DNA from: Budorcas taxicolor
Lineage: Eukaryota > Chordata > Mammalia > Artiodactyla > Bovidae
Direction of reading: 5' to 3'
NCBI RefSeq assembly: GCF_023091745.1
Contig: NC_068926.1
Location: 42,246,001 to 42,310,000, forward strand
Length of the DNA: 64,000 nt
The translations under genes and the position numbers were made by a program. Below the pieces are notes generated by a model. The model was given only the letters and a program-made list of their open reading frames with translations. It was not told where the DNA came from and searched no databases. Each line of letters begins with the position of its first letter. Position 1 is the stretch's first letter. Positions 49,560 through 62,060 of the stretch are shown one piece after another.

Positions 49560-50698
49560 AAAAAAATACTTATGCGAGTCAAAATGCACTTATTTTTTGG
49601 AGTATAGAAATTCCAACTAGAACAGAATTCATGAATTTTCTCATTGCTCTTACTGGGTAAGGACAAAATTTAATAATACGTGTGTGTGTGTGTGTGTGTG
49701 TGTAGAGAAAATGCGTGTGTCTGTATCAAAATTAAAAATATCAAGTTTATGCATATTACACACACTGACATTATAATCACCTTTGAATATGGCATCTCTA
49801 TTACCCATTAATATAAATCAAAAGTCTGTAAAGTATAGATATATGCTCCATTGATGTAAAGAAAGAACTGGGCACTAACCTCTTAAAAAGTTAAGACTAG
49901 CTTCATAAAAAATAAAGTTAGAGGGGAGTGAGTGAATGCTAGATCATTGATATGTTGTATAAGCATATGAATTTAATTTGAAAATATAGGTGGCAAATTC
50001 TGCTTTTCTAAAGCAATGTAATGATATTCTAACAATAAATCCTTACTAAAGGTTATAAACATTGTTTCAAACTATTTCTCATCTTAGGCTTGGTACTTTA
50101 AAATTTTATACCCAACTGTTTATTGAAACTGAAATTTTCCATTATATGGATGATGATAAATTGAGTGGGTTTTAGAGCAGCTTAATCTTTATACTGCATA
50201 TGTAATGGTAAATATTTTAATTTCATTATTTAATAGAGAGGAAACTGCATAACTGAAAAATGCTTAATGTTGAATAAAAACACTTCAGTTAAAATAAGTG
50301 TTTGAAGACACACCATCCAAGAATGACCCACTTTAGAGAAATAATGAGACGTAAAATTAACCACTAGCCTAAAAGGAAAGGAACCTGGCTGAACTTAGCA
50401 TTCCTGTCAGTGCTAAGTGTGAACATAAAGGTCAGCTTCAGTTTGGTTAGCATTTAAGACGTGAGCAGTATGAAATGGCTATAAAGTAAGTTAAACATTT
50501 AACAATCTGAATTCTGTATGTCAGAGAGTGGGTTTTTTACTTAGTTCATTGGGCAACACAAAGCTCTAAAGATACCTGAGCAGAATGCCATGATCTCAGC
50601 TTTGTGTGTGTGGGGGGTGAGGGGTGGGTGTGTAATCTCTAACTTTTCCTTGTTCTAAATTCAAGGGAGGATTTTCATTCTGGAATTGACTTTCCTGT
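49560..50698. other. Unassigned intergenic sequence
   Basis: AT-rich sequence with no recognised gene or repeat other than the (GT)n run. Confidence 0.5.
49681..49703 (+). repeat. (GT)n microsatellite
   Basis: A short pure GT run of about 23 bases. Confidence 0.95.
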
Positions 50699-50700
50699 CT

Positions 50701-51056
50701 TTTTTTTTTTTTTTTTTTTAATGGCTGTCCTGGTTCTTCTTTGCCATGCTAGCTCTTCTCTAGAGGTGGCGAGCAGAAACTACTCTGCAGGTGTGGTGTG
50801 TGGGCTCCTCATTGCGGTGGCCTCTCTTGTTACAGAGCACAGGCTCTAGGGCGTGCGGGCTCCAGCAGCTGCTGCACGTGGGCTCAGCAGTTGAGGCTCC
50901 CAGGTTCTGGAGCGTAGGTTTAACAGTTACGGCCCACAGGCTTAGCTGCTCTGGAACATGTAGAATCCTCTCAGAATAGGGACTGAACCCATGTCTCCAG
51001 AATTGGCAAGGCAGATTCTTTACCACGGAGTCACCAGTGAAACTGACTTTCACCTT
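50701..51056 (-). repeat. CHR-2-type SINE
   Basis: An antisense CHR-2-type SINE starting with its T-run tail (50701-50719), through ggcctctcttgttacagagc and ggctcagcagttgaggctcc, to the tRNA-like head near 51000-51050. Confidence 0.85.
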
Positions 51057-51220
51057 CATTTTAAAGGAATTAACATCATGGCAACTAAGTAAAGAATGTG
51101 ATATTGGATTGCATCCTGATCAAAAAAAGAAAAAAAAAAAGGTGGGACAATGGGCAAATTTGAATAAAGTCACTAGATTATACTAACTCATCAATGTCAG
51201 TTTCTTGATCTGGGTACCTA

Positions 51221-51496
51221 ATGCATGCGTACTTAGTCACTTCAGTCGTGTCAGACTCTCTGCCACCCTATGGACCATGGCCTGCCAGGCTCCTTTGTTC
51301 ATGGGATTCTTCAGGTGAGAATACTGGAGTGGGCTGCCATTTCCTTCTCCAGCGATAAAGTATGAAGTGAGTGAAGTGAAGTTGCTCAGTCGTGTCCGAC
51401 TCATTGCAACCCCACAGACTGCAGCCTACCAGGCTCCTTCATTTGTGGAATTCTCCAGACAAGAGTATTGGAGTGGGTTGTCATTTCCTTCTCCAC
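51221..51496 (-). repeat. BOV-A2-type two-unit SINE
   Basis: A two-unit ruminant SINE in antisense. A 10-bp duplication, tgggtaccta, flanks it at 51211-51220 and 51497-51506. The tail side carries atgcatgcg rather than (CAG)n. Confidence 0.92.
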
Positions 51497-51911
51497 TGGG
51501 TACCTAGTACCACTGTGATTATGAAAGGAGTTTCATGTTTAGGAAACACACATTGAAGGGTGTAAGTGTAAAGGAACATCATCATATCTGCAACTTTCTT
51601 TTAAATGTTTCAGAAAAAAAGTGTCTCCTTAGCACACACAAAGTGAGAGAAAGAAAATAAAGCAACTGTCATGAAATACTAACCTTTGGGCACCTGGATG
51701 AATGGTGCACAGGAATTCTTTGTAATATTTTTGCACGTTTTTTGAAAGTTTGAAATAATCTCAAAAAAGTGTTTAAAAAAGAAAAGTAGTGTGTCCACAG
51801 CATACAACAGGTTAAGAGATGGCTAGGCTGTGAATGTTTGCACACAGCATCCTGACAATCTACTTTAGAGGAGTTTTGGAAGGACTTTTAGTAGAAACTA
51901 CCAGAATTTAA

Positions 51912-52102
51912 TGGGCTTTCCAAGTGGCACTAGTGGTAAAGAATCTATCTGCCAATGTAGGAGAGGCAAGAGATGTGGGTTGGAGTAGGAAATGGCACCC
52001 CACTCCAGTATTCTGGCCTGGGATCTTCCAGGAGCAGAAGAGCCTGGCAGGCTACATACCATCCATGGGGCCACGAGTTGGTCACGACTGAGCACACACA
52101 AC
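51912..52102 (+). repeat. Bov-tA SINE
   Basis: A sense Bov-tA with head gctttccaagtggcactagt, a deletion in the middle, and the end tcacgactgagcacacacaa. Confidence 0.87.
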
Positions 52103-52221
52103 AGAAATTAAAACACATTTTTCAACTCAGTAACTCCTCTTCTGATATCTACCTTGTGGAAATATATCCATATGTGAGCAAAAACATTTAGTGCAATGCT
52201 ATTTTGCATTAGAAGGGATAA

Positions 52222-52375
52222 ACAGAACGTCCCTGATGGTCCAGTGGCTAAAAGTCTATCCCAAAGCAGGGGTTCCAGGTAAATGACTGATCCCTATATT
52301 CCAGTTGCTGCAACTAAAGATGCCATGTGCCACTAAGATCTGGTGCAGCCAAATAAATATTTTTTTTTTAAAGAT
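52222..52375 (+). repeat. CHR-1-type SINE
   Basis: A short CHR-type SINE in sense: gtccctgatggtccagtggc, then gcagccaaataaatattt with a T/A-rich end. It is older than the BOV-A2 copies. Confidence 0.75.
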
Positions 52376-52478
52376 AATTTTTTTAAAAGAAAGCAAAAAC
52401 AATAAAAATTTGTGTTTAAAAAGTAGCTAAATTCAGGTATATTCACACTGAAGAATAAGAGAAGGCCAACTATAGATG

Positions 52479-52605
52479 TGAAGAAGGAAATGGCAACCCA
52501 CTCCAGTATTCTTGCCTGGAGAATCCTATGGACGGAGGAGCCTGGTAGGCTATAGTCCACGGGATCGCAAAGAGTCGGACACGACTGAGCAACTTCACTC
52601 ACTCA
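52479..52605 (+). repeat. Bov-tA-type SINE (single unit)
   Basis: A single-unit SINE in sense from gaagaaggaaatggcaaccc to cacgactgagcaacttcac, well preserved. Confidence 0.9.
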
Positions 52606-52930
52606 AATGTAGGGGTATGGACATCTGATATGACTCCAAATAGAAAGATCCCCAATAGATGAAAAATTAATAAACTGAAAAACTGTACATATTATAAAAT
52701 TCCATTGATGCTAAATTATTCTTTATATTTAAAAAGTAGATACAGGTTGTAGATGCCTAGAGTAAGGTCTAGATGCTCAAAGACAGTGATAACCTCTGGG
52801 AAGAGAGGAGAGTTTGTAGAAAGAAGGCAATAACACCAGCATTAAGTGCTTACTTTAAACACATCTGTTTTTCTAATGCAACAAGATATCTATGTATTAC
52901 TTATGCAATTAAAAAATAAACATCACAAAG

Positions 52931-53139
52931 TAAATTCAAAAACAGAGTTATGAAGGAGGGAGCCTTCAGACTGCTGTAACAGTCTGATGAACATAAAAGG
53001 GAAACAAATTGGGTGGTGTTTGCAGAAATGGAGACCAGGTGGTCAGCGTAAGGGAGAGAAGTTTAGGGCTTGGAACTTGACATCGGGTACCATGTGAGAA
53101 AGGAAGGTGGATGGACCTCAGAGGACTGAAATAGTGAGG

Positions 53140-53170
<31 letters not shown>

Positions 53171-55356
53171 GGAACAGAAAATAAGAGAAGCCACTGATTT
53201 GTAAGGAGAAGATCATTTTTATTTTGGAAAGATCAAATTTGCAACACTGATATCCAGGTAAACACTGCAAGTTTCCTAGAAAGACATAATACTTAAAGTA
53301 CACAGATCAGAACTACCCTGGGGTTAACTGGCTAAATTCTCAACGTAATGATAGAAAGCAACTGTTAGTGGACACTGATTGTACTGCATTATGGTCATTG
53401 TGTAATGTTCTATTTGTAGTTATATGTACACACTTAATCCTGGGGTAGCTATTTGTATATATTTGGGTAGTAAAATGGATCTTAGGAGGCTGCAATATTA
53501 TATTACAGAAAGAAATTCATTCACATTATTTTCAAGAAATAAATTCTTACAAAATGAGAGCTATTTTCCATTGGGTACATATCCCACTTAAAACTGTATG
53601 GAAATCAAACTCCCTAATATGAATGAAATTTGCAAGGAGAAAGAAAATAGACTATAAGGAAGTATAATTATTATTAATACAAATTTAAATGGTTTAAGTC
53701 TTTTTCAAGACACTTTTTTCCTATCACAGTACCATTAAGATACTACTGCCCTGGGTCCTAGCAGGATGTTAAGTCTACCGATAGGGTGACTTGTGGCAAT
53801 TTTAAAATGATTCAGATGGCTAAGCTTTTGCAACTAGAGGGTGCTGAAAGACCACAGAGGATTAGATACATCTCATTTTGTAAAGATTTAGTAATCAGTG
53901 ACTCTTTTACAAATTAAAGTCTTCAATAAAATAGCCTTGAAATATAGGTTGCAGTTTGCATAAACTGTATGTAAACACACTTTATTATTGAATTAACCAT
54001 CCAAGATCTCAGCTGCTATGAAATTCTTCACATAATGTAAATATACTTATTTGGCCTCATGTTTATGTTACGTGGATTACTGATAGTCCTAGTATCAGCT
54101 ATGGAGAAATAAAAAGGTACTTTGGCTCTGATATTACTAGGAAATTCAAGTCTTATAGACCAGAAAGTACTTATTTTCAAGTTGGAATAAGATCAAAGCA
54201 AGTAAATTTAAGTAGTCCAGACTTTTAGCAAGAAAGAAAATCCAACTAGAGGTGAGGCCTAATGAAGTAATCATTTACTTAATTGTTAAATGTTTTGTAA
54301 CAAGTCAAACATTATTCAAATAAGAAAAAAGGAAATGAAACAAATGAATTTTACTTTAAAATATGCTAGCATTTTAATAAAATAAAGAAGCTAAAATCTT
54401 TTAATGATTTTAATTTAATGATTATGGATTTTTTTTCCTAACTCAAGTTACTTCTAGTAATAAGGTATTTTCTTCTTGGTTTCTTAAAAATGGTATGAAA
54501 TCACAATATTCATTACTATATTCCAATTTAAAATATTTATGACTCTTTAAGGCACAATGATTCTGTATACTCTGTATCAACAAAATAAAATCCATGAAAA
54601 TATATTTAGGTTTTAAAGTGGACTAAATAGAGTTTCTTTTATCAGAAATATTTAATCAATATATCTACTTTCTTATCAGAAACCAGAATTCAGCATGAAT
54701 GTAGGTAAATCTAGATTTCCCTTTGTTTCAAAAATGCTTACTGGATTTTATTTTCTGGCATTGCCAACATGGGCACACTTTAAAATTAGCTGACTTTACA
54801 AATTAGGAATCTTTTTGAACTTTATTTCTCCACAGCCCCCACATAATTATAGCTGATATATTTCTACTTATAAAGTTATACCATATGTAATATAATTTTG
54901 CTTTATCTGTAATAATACCATCTAAAATTATACAAGAATAAGATGGCTTTCTCTGAAAGTTACAAGGAAGATTTGAAATGCTACATACATTGGAATGCTG
55001 ATCTTAACAGGGTTCAGCGTGCATACCATTTTATTATCAGAATTATCAGAAGTGTTTGCAATTTACACTAACTGGAGAGAATTGTTTAGGTTTTATTTTA
55101 TGTAGTATGCTTATCCTTCATTTATTCCTGAAGCAATTATGTTTGCTTTACTTAAGTACATCATGATTAGAGCACAGACGTAACACAGTCATGCTGCCAT
55201 TCCACATGAGGGTGCCATATTTGTGTTACAATCCCATGGCATCCAAAATGCAATACACTGCTATGAAAATGCAAAGATTGTTCACAGATTGGCATTTATG
55301 AAAGAGGTTGGTCACAATGCAATGGGATTTTACTTCATATGAATGGAAAGGGTTTA
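52931..55356 (-). other. GLRB: Downstream flank and probable 3' UTR of GLRB
   Basis: This is AT-rich sequence free of recognisable transposons, below the GLRB stop codon. The 3' UTR must occupy its right part. Several minus-strand AATAAA signals are visible (complements at 55121-55126, 55092-55097, 55030-55035 and 54821-54826), and I cannot tell which is used. A pure T run sits at 53140-53164. No other gene is seen. Confidence 0.6.
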
Positions 55357-55653
55357 TCATAAATATATAGACCAGTAGATAACGTTGAAGAATAAGAAGC
55401 AGAAAGGAAACAAGGCTCTCGCGTAAAGATCGATTCTCTTTGCTGCTGTCGGAATAATGGGTTTGGCAGGAGGCGGCTTCTTGTTGTTCTTGGCCTGAGA
55501 CTTCCCAAGTCCGTTGTTGACCTCAATGGGTTTTCCATAGCAGTCATAATTGGACAATTCAAAATCTCTCGGTAAGCTTCCCACGATGCTGAAGTCGTTA
55601 GATCTCAGATCAGACTTGGACGTACAAACCTTTTTGCATCTGGTCTCACCAAC
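55357..55653 (-). CDS. GLRB: GLRB last coding exon (gephyrin-binding loop and TM4)
   Basis: This is the C-terminal 98 codons plus stop of the glycine receptor beta subunit, which joins alpha subunits in inhibitory chloride channels and anchors them to gephyrin at synapses. On the minus strand a ttctcag acceptor precedes VGETRCKKVCTSKSDLRSND. Then comes the gephyrin-binding core FSIVGSLPRDFELS, a basic linker (KNNKKPPPAKP), and the fourth membrane helix ALFPFCFLFFNVIYWSIYL, ending at TGA (55357-55359). The order of M3-M4 loop, TM4 and a very short extracellular end is as expected for a Cys-loop receptor. The exon starts in phase 0 and the frame is intact. The upstream exon is not found in the window, so it must lie beyond 64000 or in sequence I could not recognise. 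Confidence 0.98.
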   Translation of the reverse strand, partial: VGETRCKKVCTSKSDLRSNDFSIVGSLPRDFELSNYDCYGKPIEVNNGLGKSQAKNNKKPPPAKPIIPTAAKRIDLYARALFPFCFLFFNVIYWSIYL

Positions 55654-57063
55654 CTGAGAATAACAATTAAAGACAGAGGGTATTGAGAATTTTTCTATTT
55701 ATAAAGAATCTTCAAAAATGTATTTTTAAAAATTTGATGGTTTATTCAGTGGGCTAGTGTCTCATTTAATCCACTAACAGAAATAATAGTCCACTGATTA
55801 AACCACCTAATTACCTGAACATGCAGGGCTCTAAAATGTTGCCTATGTAACAAGGCTTAAGTCATGGACATAAACTTTCAGGAGGCTGTTTTATGTTAAG
55901 GGATCAAGGAATCTATCGTCATTTATCTTAGGTGCTCCCAGGCTTGTGAGAGTTCTCAGCTGAAAGACTGATTAATAATAAAAATCCAACATTGAACTAT
56001 GACACATATCATTAGTAGACGATACAGAATACAAACATCTGGTGCTTCTAACCTTTGACTTTCCTAGGGATTCTATTTCCAAATTGAGTGGTTTATAAAT
56101 GACTGAAGCATGTATCCCTTCAGTGAGACAGACTGCATCTATAAACCACACTCACGAAGAACTAAAAATGGTCACAATGATCATGAACCAAAGACTGATG
56201 AATGAACGGCACTCACCACTTGTTGACTAAAGATAAAATAGCTAGAGAATCCAAAGAAATTGGGTATATTTCAACCAGATTATATCCTACAGAAAATATT
56301 CAGTTGATCATCTCTGAATTTCTAAATTTGACTCAATTTCCTATAATATACAAAATCATTATTTCACACTGAACTCTCTCTGGCCATCAGAAAAGTTCCT
56401 GGAAAAGACAGATGTATAGTGCTGACCAGTGGTTTAAGAAGTGCCTCCACTGCTTAATCTTCCACTGTTCCTACTTTCAACCTTTGTGATTCACCTTTGG
56501 AGTCTTCACTAAAATATTTACTACTTTTACCAAAAAAGGAACCCATGTTACCATAACTCTCAGTATACTAGAGTTACACTAGTTTTTGCCTTATTATTAT
56601 AATATGTTGAGTAATTTTTTGAATTCTATTTATATTTACTAGATTACGCCTGGGTAAAAATGACGCTCAATGTAAGACATAAACAAATTATTCTCCAGCA
56701 GTCTTCCAGGTACCAGGACACTGTCCTTTATCTGAACAGACACTGAGGCATGTTTTCTGGGCCAAGTCAACTGGCAGTGTTTAGAGGTGGATAGCAAAGA
56801 CAACCAACATACACTGAGTCAAAAAACAAGTGAAAACACATTTACACATCATCCTGGCTTTGTGCATTTAAGTTATTTCTATATTTTTCAATCTTGAACA
56901 AGCACTAGCAATGTTTCTTAAAGCTGGTTTACAAATGTTGGCTTTACCATTATATTAGACCACACAGATATTTGTACAGTCCTGTTGGGTAAGAACTTTT
57001 GAAAAAGATGTTTAGGTAAATAAATAGTTTAGGTAATATCACAGGACAAAAGCACACAAGAAG

Positions 57064-57358
57064 TGGACTTCCCTGCTGGTCCAGTGGTTATGAATCTGCC
57101 TTCCATTGCAGGGAACATGGGTTAGACTGCTGGGTGGGGAGCTAAGATCTCACATACTGCACACAAGCTAAGCCTGTACACCCACAGCTACTGAGCTCAC
57201 ACGACTCAACTAGAGAAGCCCACGCACAGCAGCAGAAGACGCCATGTGTCTCAACTAAGACCCAGCGCAACCAAAGAAAGAAATAATAACACGCACCACA
57301 GCAGAAGACGCCATGGGTCTCAACTAAGACCCAGCGCAACCAAAGAAACAAATAATAA
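57064..57358 (+). repeat. CHR-2-type SINE with duplicated 3' end
   Basis: A sense CHR-type SINE with head ggacttccctgctggtccag. Its 3' part is tandemly duplicated: a 69-bp unit at 57230-57298 repeats at 57299-57358, both copies carrying agacgccatg and aagacccagcgcaaccaaag with one or two differences. Confidence 0.88.
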
Positions 57359-57901
57359 ACAGGGAGTATACAAGAGACTGTTAATAAGTGGGAATGGGAT
57401 GGAGGCTCTGGAAGTTCATCCTTCTTGAACGTCTTATATATAAAAAAAAAGGGGGGAATCATCAACATATTAAAACATTTAGAAAATGCCTATTTAGCTT
57501 CATCCTGGTTTGACTGGACTTTGAGCTAAAGGAAGCAAACCTGAAAAAAGGGGATTCCTGATCCCCATTTTTTAATGTGCAATTTCAGTCACCCCAGTGT
57601 GAGAGCTCAATGGGGCTTAAAGGGGATTTATGTCTTGATGGAGTCACTACTGATCCAGAGTCTGATCCAAATCAATTTTACACAGCATCTAGGAAAATGT
57701 CTGGAGAAAATAAAGACTCATCAATATAATGAGACAGAACAATGCTAGAAAATAGAATCGAAGTAACTGAAATGCAACTTTGGGGAATCATTCATATATA
57801 TGCATGAATACATATATTTAAAATTTACTCCCATGTCATCTATTGAAATTCTCCAATTTGAAATTTTAAAAGGTCACTTTCAGCAAGCAGTCCATCATCA
57901 T

Positions 57902-57903
<2 letters not shown>

Positions 57904-57940
<37 letters not shown>
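57904..57940 (+). repeat. (CA)n microsatellite
   Basis: A 37-base run of alternating C and A in the GLRB intron. It is probably polymorphic. Confidence 0.97.
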
Positions 57941-57944
<4 letters not shown>

Positions 57945-58488
57945 CCACTCACACACCCTCCCAGTAAGTGTCACAAACAGAAGACACAATTTGAAGCTCC
58001 AGTTTTTCAGTGTAGTTTGAAGGATGTGTAAGCGAACTGCATAAAAATTGAATCACAACCTGCACTGGAACAGAAACTGGGAACAGCCTCTATGTAACAA
58101 ACCTTTGCATTATTCTCACTCCCAGAGCAGCCTTCTGTTGGTACTTCAGACTCTTCCTCCCTTTAGAATCCTCCACTCCAAAAGCACTAATGATGCTTTG
58201 GAATCCACATATCAAAAGAAAGGAGGACTTAAGCTTCTGAAAGTAAATCAGGAAGCATGATACTTATCAGTTTCTTTTTCTTACTTTTTCACAAAGAAGG
58301 CTGTACACGTTTACTACAGAAATGCATTTACTCTGAGCTGTATTTTATTCATGACTTCACGAATGGTTTCATTATCTGTAAGTAACCAGACAAGTAGCCA
58401 AACTTATATGATACTATAATCGAAGTCATACATTTAAACACCTCAAATTTTCTAGTTTTTAAACATAATTTATTCTTATTACTAGATT

Positions 58489-58745
58489 CTGCTGCCACTC
58501 CAGTACTCTTGCCTGGAAAATCCCATGGACAGAGGAGCCTGGAGGGCTGCAGTCCATGGGGTCGCTGAGGGTCGGACACGACTGAGCGACTTCACTTTCA
58601 CTTTTCACTTTCATGCACTGGAGAAGGAACTGGCAACCCACTCCAGTGTTCTTGCCTGGAGAATCCCAGGGACAGGGGAGCCTGGTGGGCTGCCGTCTAT
58701 GGGGTCGCACAGAGTCAGGCACGACTGAAGTGACTTAGCAGCCAG
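58489..58745 (+). repeat. BOV-A2 SINE (5' end short)
   Basis: A sense BOV-A2, missing the GGAGAAGG head of the first unit, with the second unit complete and a short degenerate tail (agcagccagc). Confidence 0.93.
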
Positions 58746-59007
58746 CAATGTTAATCATTATAAAATTATATTAATATCTACACAGTTTATTAAAAATGTA
58801 GACAATGCACGTTATTTATTCTGAAAGATTGTTTAAATATAGTAAATACCTAAAAGAAGAATAATTACTTCAATGTTAAAGTGATAACATGAAAAAGCAC
58901 CCCTAAAAGCTTCAGTTTGGTTACACTAAATTTTTAATCATTTAATTTATTAAACCCTTTTCTATAAATGTATTTGGAGATTTTGATATTTGAAATGAGG
59001 AGTGTGA

Positions 59008-59035
59008 GTATGTGTGTGTGTGTGTGTTGGGGGGG
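59008..59035 (+). repeat. (GT)n with G run
   Basis: A short GT repeat followed by a run of eight or more G. Confidence 0.85.
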
Positions 59036-59989
59036 GAATGTCTACAATGGAAGTAATTTTCAATGATGTGACAGAATTGAGTAAGGAATAAAATTAGGTT
59101 CACTACCACTCATAATTCTTTATCTAGTTAACTGGTCTCGTCTTCTTCTGCTCATCAAAGACTTTATACAAACACAACTTTCTTTAGTTATCACTCTGCA
59201 CATCGATATCAAATCAAATCTTTACACAAGAGTACAAAGATAAAATAAATACTATTTTGTACTTACAAAATAAACACTATTTAATAAATACTTAAATATC
59301 ATTTAGTAAATACTATTATTGACAAAATAAATACTATTTTAAGCATCATAATATCATATGCATAGGGACTAAATGAACTACTTAAAGTAAGACAGTAACC
59401 CTAGTTAACACATTCTTAAAGGTGATCTTGGTACTATGATTCTCTAATTTATAATTCCCCCATTGCACCTCTTATGAACATGTGACTCATTTACTTTCAT
59501 CATATAAAGTTGTCATTTCTGAAAATTACTGGTAGCAAAAATGAGGTATTAATGTTACGATAACGAGACTGTTGAGGATGAAAAATGATGCACATAAGAA
59601 CTTCCAAAGGCTCCCAACTGTAGCCTCTAAGATTGTCTTTGTGGTCCTTCTCAGCTTGAATCTTTACACATGCAAAAGCGAATCACAGTAAACAATGTTT
59701 TTGTTTTTGTTTTTGTTTTTAATTTTAGGGAGATGTTGGCTGGAACAAAAAATAAACTCTTTTTCTCTTTTTTTCAATGATGATATTTCCTGGCCAGAAG
59801 ACTTAGGTGTGATTTCATGGTGATAAAGTTATCCTCTACAGATGATAAAGATTCTCAGAAGGGAATAACTCTTATATACTTTACCATATTTAAATCAATT
59901 CTCATTTTAAAGTACATATCATTATCATAAAGAAATAGCAATCATATTCGTGCTTCATGAAATGCAGCTCTGACTAATCTGGTGGATGC

Positions 59990-60202
59990 TAGTGGTGGTT
60001 TAGTCACTAAGTCATGTCTGACTCTTGCGACCCCATGGACCCCGGCCAAGCTCCTCTGTCCATGGGATTCTCCAGGCAAGAATACTGGAGTGGGTTGCCA
60101 TTTCCTTCTCCAGAGGATCTTCCCGACCCAGGAATCAAACCTCGGTTTCCTGCATTGCAGGTAAATTCTTTATTGACTGAGCTATGAAGGAAGCCTATGA
60201 AG
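59990..60202 (-). repeat. Bov-tA SINE
   Basis: An antisense Bov-tA; the complement of the tRNA-like head lies at about 60120-60200 (ggtttcctgcattgcaggta). Confidence 0.92.
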
Positions 60203-60842
60203 GATACTAGGGGTTGGAAATAGGTTCATGTGAACAGCAATAGGTCCTCAACTGTTTTGACTGAATAAAAGTAGAAATATATGAATGAAACAAATCAATA
60301 AACAAAATATTAGGATTTGTGGAGGAAGTACCAGATTTGGGGAAGGGAGAAACCTAAACAATTATATATGCCTGATGGCAAGTGATCTTAAAAATCAGTA
60401 TCAAAATATTTCTACAATTCAAGTTTCACTGTGTTTTCATTAATCACTATTGTTATTCTGTCTGAAAATAAGTGATATATTCCCTGATTGAAGTTACTGA
60501 GCAAAAATTTGTATTTTGAAAAGCAAAATATACTAGAACAAAGTATTTTGAAACTAAAGTCATAATTATATTTTACATCAGCAAATTCAATAAATTAAAA
60601 GGGCAATGGTTTCTAAACTTCCTTTTTCATATTTTCTTTCATGTGTCAATGTATAACAATCTTCTGAATTTGTCAATCTTACACATTTGCTGTAAGTTGG
60701 ATGTGCCTATTAAAGTTGAGTTATTTTTGGACTCATTTTCATTTTGAAGATTTTTTCAGGATACAAATTTCACATACGTTCCTGTGCATCTTTGAATGTT
60801 CATTTTGTAAGAAATACGAGTATCTTAAATTGATTTCCGAAG

Positions 60843-61156
60843 ATGAAAAGTGAAGTCAGTCAGTTGTGTCTGACTTTTTGCGATCTCATGGACTATACAG
60901 TCCATGGAATTCTCCAGGCCAGAATACTGGAGTGGGTAGCCTTTTCTTTCTCCAGGGGATCTTCCCAACCCAGGGATCAAACCTAGGTCTCCCGCGTTGC
61001 AGGTGAATTCTTTACCCGCTGAGAGACCAAGAAAGCCCAGGAATACTGGAGTGGGTAGTCTATCCCTTCTCCAGCGGATCTTCCTGACTGGGGTCGAACT
61101 GGGGTCTCCTGCACAGCATTTGGATTCTTCACCAGCTGAGCTACCAGGAAAACCAT
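60843..61156 (-). repeat. Two Bov-tA SINEs in tandem, same strand
   Basis: One nearly complete antisense Bov-tA (60843-61040) is followed at once by a second, truncated one (about 61040-61156). Both complements of the tRNA-like head are visible (gtctcccgcgttgcaggtga; ggtctcctgcacagcatttg). Confidence 0.9.
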
Positions 61157-61589
61157 GGAGATGAAAACCTCTGGTCAACTTTTCAACTCTAAAGCATTAT
61201 TCTATGACTTTAGTATCAAAATGTTCTAGTAGTTTCAGAATCCAGGCATGTATGCTATTACTCGTTGCTAAAAACATAGAGAATAAAAACATAGGAGTTT
61301 TAAAATATGTTGATTTATTTAAGTGTGTGTTTATTTAAATTATTTAAATATGTTGTTTTATTCATTGGGTAGTTATTTTAAAGCTTGAAAGCCAAATTTA
61401 GGATAATTCAGTCTAATATCCTGGATCCTACTTATCTTTTATATCTATGTTCACAGATCATGCTGGCATGTTCTCTATTACTCTGAAAATCTGAGTGTAA
61501 AGAATCTGCTTCCACCAAGGCACTGGTTCGTGGAATTAAGACCTAAAATTCTGCTGGCATGTCAGTAAACAAAGAATGTTGCAGTCATT

Positions 61590-62060
61590 AACCAATCATG
61601 TAACAGCCACCACCCTCCTCTCTAGTGAGCCCTGAGGGAACTCAGGACAATAAACGGGATGCTCTTCATTTGGCAGTCAGTCCCGCAGCCACCCGCAATG
61701 ATGCATCCGAAGGAGACTCAGGATGAGAAAACACAGGTGCACATCAGAGAAATGACTTCACTAAGCCCAGACTCTCGCATCTTCCCTTACAGAGAAAAGA
61801 GTAAAATTCATTACCTTGAGAAGTCTGGTTTTTAATCTGTTAAAAGATTAACAATAACCTTTTGTTCCACCCACCTAGTCTTTTTTGTAAAGACTCTTGT
61901 GTAAGCTGGCTCCCCTCTTCCTCTTTGGAGCAGTTCTCTCAGGGTTCTCTGAGAGGCAGCCTCCCAGGACTGAAGTCCTAAGAATACCCCCCAAATAGAA
62001 CATAAATCTCAACTTTTAGTTTGTGCATTTTTCTCCAGTCAGCAGAATATGTTAAGATTC
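61590..62060 (+). mobile_element. Possible ERV LTR
   Basis: The composition and motifs suggest an LTR in sense: ttaatctgttaaaagattaa, gcagcctcccaggactgaag, and a degenerate polyadenylation-like aaatagaacataaa near 61993. The limits are unclear and no retroviral coding sequence is seen. Confidence 0.4.

Larger units (their letters stand above)
52110..52930 (+). repeat. Old L1 3' fragment (tentative), broken by two SINEs
   Basis: Scattered matches suggest old L1 3' sequence in sense (ccttgtggaaatatatccat, then gtgcaatgctattttgcatt) interrupted by a CHR-type SINE and a Bov-tA. Divergence is high, so this is tentative. Confidence 0.35.
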
